From contig JBHEKP010000167.1 in NCBI GenBank assembly GCA_041859375.1, forward strand, positions 1-10,537: DNA of 10,537 bases. Reading direction: 5' to 3'. A program made the translations under genes and the position numbers. The stretch comes from JBHEKP01 sp041859375. GTDB lineage: Bacteria; Hydrogenedentota; Hydrogenedentia; Hydrogenedentales; CAITNO01. Positions 8,801-10,537 of this stretch are shown here, piece by piece (within the stretch, counting starts at the first letter, position 1; each line of letters begins with the position of its first letter). The notes under the pieces were generated by a model. That model searched no databases and was not told where the DNA came from. It saw nothing but the letters and a program-made list of their open reading frames with translations.

Positions 8801-9344
8801 CGAAGGCGTGATCCGGCACGCCGAGGCTGTTGAACAGGCCGTTTGCGCTGATGGGATCAAAGCGCAGCCAGTTCCCCGTTCCATCCGGATCAAAGTCCAC
8901 CCCCACCTCGTAGGTGTAGTCCGCGAGTTTCTCGGCGGGTGTTCCGTCCAGGTCCCCGTGGTCCGTGTTGACCGAAAAGGTGATGTTCCACACCGGTGTG
9001 GTGGTGGTTGCCCAGTCCGGGCGGGGCTTGGTCAGGTCTGGCGTCCCCGTGAAGAAGGTGTAGGTGCCGTCACCGTTGCTGTTGAATATGTTCTGTGGCT
9101 GGTTGTTCGCGTCGAAGCGCAGCTGCGCCCGGAGGCCCAGTTCCACGCCGTTGCGGCGGTCCACGGTGAATCCGCCGTTGGCGTTGCTCCCATAGAGCAT
9201 CTTCACCGGATCGGACGGCCCGGTGCTTGTGTCGCCAAAGGTGACATCCTGATCATACGCAAGCGCCGCGGCCGCGCCGCCCCAAAAAATCAAAACCGAC
9301 ATCATCACGGCATGTCCCGCAACCAGCACCCCTGAAAGTTTCAT
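2868..9344 (-). CDS. Giant secreted modular protein, 5 A domains and 13 PASTA repeats
   Basis: Predicted 2158 residues. The ATG at 9344 is chosen because GAGGAG lies nine bases before it and because it opens directly into a Sec signal peptide: MKLSG, a hydrophobic core, and AAALA ending near residue 29. Layout: domain A begins at about residues 34, 341, 649, 956 and 1263. The first four copies are each followed by one PASTA repeat and the linker SAGPEPVFEPDP or a close variant. The fifth leads into nine consecutive PASTA repeats (1497-2111). The tail (2112-2158) has CGCGGC, a short polar spacer, a hydrophobic segment of about 19 residues and GGKK. PASTA repeats are known from penicillin-binding proteins and Ser/Thr kinases, where some bind peptidoglycan; here no kinase or transpeptidase is present. 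Domain A has no function I can name. Inference: a cell-surface protein fixed at its C-terminus, with a PASTA stalk. Cysteine is nearly absent outside the tail (one other, residue 821). The protein is a tandem paralogue of the upstream gene. Confidence 0.9.
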   Translation of the reverse strand: MKLSGVLVAGHAVMMSVLIFWGGAAAALAYDQDVTFGDTSTGPSDPVKMLYGSNANGGFTVDRRNGVELGLRAQLRFDANNQPQNIFNSNGDGTYTFFTGTPDLTKPRPDWATTTTPVWNITFSVNTDHGDLDGTPAEKLADYTYEVGVDFDPDGTGNWLRFDPISANGLFNSLGVPDHAFGLYTQQSPGIIPTTIPDYSAALGAYNIVQNTTNLEFMNIDLTPYGLGDYSGFDPNQPGVYTVYLAALSGSVEVARTEINVIVGAPILVPNVIGETLADATTAITGAGFTPGATGYQYSATVPAGRIAAQSPASNIVVLAGTTVDLFISAGPEPVFEPEPVTFGDMSTGPSDPVQLLAGQGMTNGGFTVDRRNGVEIGLRAQLRFDANNQGRNIFNSNGDGTYTFLTGTPDLTKPRPAWAAATTPVWSVVFSVNTDHADRDGTPDAVLGDYTYEAGIDFDPAGTGNWLRFDPISANGLFNTLGAPDHAFGLYTQQSPGLTPATVPDYTTALGTYNIVQNSVNYEFLNMDLTAYGQGDYSGFDPNQPGVYTVYLAAFSGTTEVARTEIQVIVRLPLDTPDVVGMTLSAATTAITNPGLVLGSVSYQYSDTAPAGSVISQDPAAGTPIAAGMPVGLVVSAGPEPVFEPDPVTFGDMSTGPSDPVRMLYGSNANGGFTVDRRNGVELGLRAQLRFDANNHPQDIFNRTAPGVYNFPTGAPDMTKPHPDWATTTTPVWNITFSVNTDYEDRDGTPAAVLGDYTYEVGVDFDPEGTNNWLRFDPISANGLFNTLGLPDHAFGLHTQQSPGIVPATIPDYTATLNTCNIVQNSANYEFMNLDLSGYGYGDYSGFDPNEPGVYTIYLAAFSGTTEVARTEIQVIVGNPLLVPDVVGDTLAAATTAITNLGLVLGTVAYQYSGTVPAGTIISQDPSANEPATSGMAVNVVVSAGPEPVFEPDPVTFGDMSTGPSDPVRMLYGSNTNGGFTVDQRNGVEIGLRAQLRFDANNQPRDIFNRTAPGVYNFPTGTPDLTKPRPDWATTTTPVWSIAFAVNTDYEDRDGTPAAVLGDYTYEMGIDFDPEGTDNWLRFDPISENGLFNTLGVPDHAFGLYTQQSPGVVPATPAEYDTALGAYNIVQNTGNYEFLNLNLSDYGFGDYSVFDPNEPGVYTIYLAAFSGATEVARTEIQVIVGNPLIVPDVVGDTLAAATNTITSLGLVLGTVAYQYSDTIPAGTIISQNPAANEPATIGMAVNVVVSAGPEPVFEPDPVTFGDMSTGPSDPVQLLFGEGIGNGGFTVDRRNGIELGLRAQLRFDANNQAQNIFNRTAPGVYNFPTGTPDLSKPHPDWATTTTPVWNIVFAVNTDYEDRDGTPAAVLGDYTYEVGVDFDPVGTNNWLRFDPISANGLFNTLGVPDHAFGLFTQQSPGVMPATVPDYAAALGAYNIVQNAASYEFVNLDLTDYGFGDYSGFDPNVPGVYTVYLAAYSGATELARTEIQIVVGAPVQVPNVLGLTQDEAQDALAAAGLVLGTTSQAYDPTVPAGLVAVQNPAAGSTVESGAAVDLVISLGPQPVAVPDVVGLAQAAAESAITGAGLTVGAVTTQYSDTVPAGSVISQNPVAGTEVLPGSAVDLVVSLGPQPVAVPDVVGLAQAAAESAVTGAGLAVGAVTTQYSDTAPVGSVISQNPAAGTEGLPGSAVNLVISLGPQPVAVPNVVGLAQAAAESAVTGAGLTVGNVTTQYSDTVPAGSVISQNPVAGTEVLPGSAVALVIILGPQPAAVPDVVGLAQAAAESAVTGAGLTVGNVTTQYSDTVPAGSVISQNPVAGTEVLPGSAVDLVISLGPQPVAVPDVVGLAQAAAESAVTGAGLTVGNVTSQYNDTIPAGSVISQNPAAGTEVLPGSAVDLVISLGPQPVAVPNVVGLTRTAAESAVTGAGLDIGTIITQYSDTVPAGSVISQNPAAGTEVLPGSAVNLVISLGPQPSNTLTVPDLTGLSRTAAEAAITAAGLIVGVVTEAYSDTVPAGFVMSQSPAAGTETQPGAAVNFVVSLGVQSGPNRVFVPETVGGHLSVAQVALRASGLQISVTEERSATVPAGIIIRQDPAAGTLVEVGSTVNLVVSTGRFGGCGCGGCNGGKSLADPENIGSILGNLFLAAFSLMVLQVMAGGKK
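2871..3011 (-). other. Cys-Gly C-terminal tail with hydrophobic anchor
   Basis: These 47 codons encode RFGG, then CGCGGCNGG, a polar spacer of about 12 residues (KSLADPENIGSI), a hydrophobic segment (LGNLFLAAFSLMVLQVMA) and GGKK. A Cys/Gly motif, transmembrane segment and basic end is the layout of known sorting tails such as MYXO-CTERM and Synergist-CTERM; the GGCN part recalls the latter. The polar spacer is longer than in those tails as I recall them, so I do not assign it to either class. Confidence 0.6.
3012..4856 (-). repeat. Tandem array of nine PASTA repeats
   Basis: Unit starts, read on the - strand, are 4856, 4646, 4442, 4238, 4034, 3830, 3626, 3413 and 3197; the array ends at 3012. 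Units two to six are exactly 204 bases (68 residues) and nearly identical in protein and DNA. The first (210), seventh (213), eighth (216) and ninth (186) differ in length, and the first, eighth and ninth are also the most divergent in sequence. The consensus opens with VPDVVGL and contains AGL, QYSDTVPAGSVISQNP, AGTEVLPGSAV and the linker SLGPQPVA. This is the standard PASTA pattern of one helix against a three-stranded sheet. A rigid rod or stalk is the likely structural role. Confidence 0.93.
4857..9245 (-). repeat. A-PASTA module array: four full modules plus a fifth A domain
   Basis: Modules start at 9245, 8324, 7400 and 6479, with lengths of 921, 924, 921 and 921 bases; the fifth A domain runs 5558-4857 and flows into the PASTA array. 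Each A domain (about 230 residues) has the same ordered landmarks: VTFGD-STGPSDPV, NGGFTVDRRNG (VDQRNG in the fourth), GLRAQLRFDANN, TTPVW, VNTD, DYTYE, DFDP, NWLRFDPIS, PDHAFGL, QQSPG, NIVQN, GDYS-FDPN, PGVYT-YLAA and TEI-V-V. The regular V/T/Y strands and many Asp residues suggest a beta-rich, perhaps Ca2+-binding, fold. I recall similar sequences in exosortase (PEP-CTERM type) substrates, but I know of no function. Confidence 0.9.
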
Positions 9345-9353
9345 CAGACTGTT

Positions 9354-9359
9354 CTCCTC
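9354..9359 (-). promoter_or_regulatory. Shine-Dalgarno site of the giant protein gene
   Basis: On the - strand GAGGAG is followed nine bases later by the ATG at 9344. This supports the start there rather than at the in-frame TTG at 9419 or ATG at 9407, which would put charged residues (WRDKRADK) before the signal peptide. Confidence 0.8.
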
Positions 9360-9382
9360 AACTTTGGAAGCCTTATCTGCGC

Positions 9383-9402
9383 GTTTGTCTCTCCACACAA
9401 AC
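9383..9402. promoter_or_regulatory. Inverted repeat in the leader of the giant gene
   Basis: GTTTGT (9383-9388) and ACAAAC (9397-9402) form a perfect six-base inverted repeat with eight bases between. It lies about 40 bases before the start codon in the 106-base gap between the two paralogous genes. It could be an operator or a weak RNA hairpin; chance is also possible. No convincing promoter was seen beside it. Confidence 0.25.
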
Positions 9403-9450
9403 CACATGAAAAGGAACAACCCTCCGGGGCCGCCCCTGCAGTCATCAGTT

Positions 9451-10537
9451 TTATCGGCGTCGGCGGCCCGCCGTCGCCGGCCGGATGAGGGCGGCCAGCG
9501 CCACCGCCAGCAAAAGCAGTCCGGGCGCGCCTGCGGCGGGAACCGGCGGGGCCTCCCCCTTTGACACCACCAGGTTTACAGCCTGTCCCGGCGGCAGGGA
9601 CTGTTCGTTGGGGTTTTGTGAGATGACCGTTCCGGCGGCAAGACTGCTGTACTCCTCGGTGACCGTTCCAAGGACCAGTCCGGCTGCGGTGAGGGCGTCC
9701 TCCGCCTGCGAAAGGGTCAACCCCAGCAGGCTGGGTGTCTCAACGAGCATCCCCACATGAATTTCAATTTCACTGCGGGCAACCTCGACCATGCCCGAAT
9801 AGGCGGCGAGGTAGATGGTGTAAATACCGGGCTGGTTCGGATCGAAATCGCTGTAGTCCCCCATGCCAAACGCCGAGAGGTCAAAGTTGAAAAATTCATA
9901 GTTCTGCGAGTTGTGCACGATGTTGCTCGATTCAAGCAGCACGAGATAATTGTCCAGCGAGGTTGCCTGCAGGCCCGGGCTTTGCTGGTTGTACAGGCCA
10001 AAGGCGTGATCCGGCAGCAGTGCCTGCGTGAAAAGGCTGTTGTAACTGATGGGATCCACGCGCAGCCAGTTGTTCTGCCCGACGGGATCAAAGTCCATGC
10101 CGACCTCATAGGTGTAGTCCTTCAAGGTTTTGGCCGGCGTGTCATCCCTGTCATCATAATCGGTGTTAATCGAAAACGAGATTGACCACACCGGTGTGGT
10201 TGTGGTCGCCCATTCCGGGTGCGGCTTGCTCAAGTCCGGGGTGCCGGTGGGGAAAGAATAGGTGCCGTCGCCGTTGCTGTTGTAGATGTTTTGCGGCTGG
10301 TTGTTGGTGCCAAAACGAAGAATTCCCCGCAGGCCGATTTCCACACCATTGCGCCGGTCCACGGTAAAACCGCCGTTGGTGCCGCTGCCGTAAAGCATGC
10401 GCACGGGATCGGAGGGCCCGGTGCTGAGATCGCCAAAAGTGACGTCCTGATCATAGAGGAGTTCGGCATGTCCCCATGAGCCCGCCAAAAGTGCCGCCGC
10501 CAAAAAATAAAACACCCTTAACGTGCCGTGTTTTTCA
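9451..10537 (-). CDS. Secreted A-domain/PASTA protein with PEP-CTERM-like tail (5' end outside window)
   Basis: At least 361 residues are in the window. Domain A begins at 10443 and carries all the landmarks of the giant downstream protein, including STGPSDPV, NGGFTVDRRNG, TTPVW, PDHAFGL, QQSPG and GDYSDFDPNQPG. One PASTA repeat follows (about 9744-9555), then the tail APPVPAAGAPG, a hydrophobic stretch rich in Leu and Ala, and a final run GRRRR. Pro/Gly, transmembrane segment and Arg-rich end is the layout of exosortase and related sorting signals, although it lacks a strict PEP motif. A GTG at 10515 could start the gene, but the reading frame stays open to the window edge and the codons before it encode EKHGTLR, which would give the signal peptide its missing basic n-region. 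The true start is therefore probably upstream of the window. The first residues of the mature domain (YDQDVTFGD) match those of the giant protein, which points to tandem duplication. Confidence 0.87.
   Translation of the reverse strand, partial: EKHGTLRVFYFLAAALLAGSWGHAELLYDQDVTFGDLSTGPSDPVRMLYGSGTNGGFTVDRRNGVEIGLRGILRFGTNNQPQNIYNSNGDGTYSFPTGTPDLSKPHPEWATTTTPVWSISFSINTDYDDRDDTPAKTLKDYTYEVGMDFDPVGQNNWLRVDPISYNSLFTQALLPDHAFGLYNQQSPGLQATSLDNYLVLLESSNIVHNSQNYEFFNFDLSAFGMGDYSDFDPNQPGIYTIYLAAYSGMVEVARSEIEIHVGMLVETPSLLGLTLSQAEDALTAAGLVLGTVTEEYSSLAAGTVISQNPNEQSLPPGQAVNLVVSKGEAPPVPAAGAPGLLLLAVALAALIRPATAGRRRR

Noticed and set aside
9345..9419. Longer N-terminus for the giant protein from TTG at 9419
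   Set aside because: Its GGAGG lies only one base from the TTG, and the extension would bury the signal peptide behind a charged segment. The ATG at 9344 has an ideal site and signal.
9426..9436. GC hairpin (GGGG, three bases, CCCC) just after the upstream paralogue
   Set aside because: Only four pairs and no adjacent T-run in the direction of transcription. It is too weak to call a terminator, so whether the two paralogues share a transcript is open.

Overview
The window is GC-rich bacterial DNA holding four protein-coding genes in two convergent pairs. It contains no RNA gene, transposase, CRISPR array or phage gene that I can see. The best guess for the source is a Planctomycetota, Hydrogenedentota or similar PVC-like bacterium, perhaps an environmental genome bin. 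The reasons are a Tat-exported Gfo/Idh/MocA oxidoreductase next to a cytosolic one, and very large secreted repeat proteins with exosortase-type C-terminal tails. This assignment rests on family recall, not on a marker gene.

Left part, + strand (80-2771): two Gfo/Idh/MocA-family NAD(P)-dependent oxidoreductases lie 13 bases apart and probably form an operon. The first has a twin-arginine signal and should work outside the cytoplasm. The second has no signal and carries a small Cys cluster. Together they suggest modification of a sugar or cyclitol on both sides of the membrane, but the substrate cannot be read from sequence.

Middle (2772-2867): a short convergent intergenic region holds two hairpins. 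The second looks like a bidirectional intrinsic terminator.

Right part, - strand (2868-10537): two paralogous secreted proteins lie in tandem. The upstream one (9451 to beyond the right edge) has one copy of a roughly 230-residue domain, called here domain A, then one PASTA repeat and a hydrophobic tail ending in four arginines. The downstream one (2868-9344, 2158 residues) repeats the A-PASTA module four times in about 921-base units. It then has a fifth A domain, an uninterrupted run of nine PASTA repeats (five units of exactly 204 bases in the middle), and a different tail with three Cys in six residues before a hydrophobic segment. The likely picture is a surface protein held at its C-terminus, with a PASTA stalk and a head of five A domains.

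The points most worth a second look are the A domain itself, the unlike C-terminal tails on two tandem paralogues, the mosaic pattern among A-domain copies that points to recombination or gene conversion, and the homogenised PASTA array.
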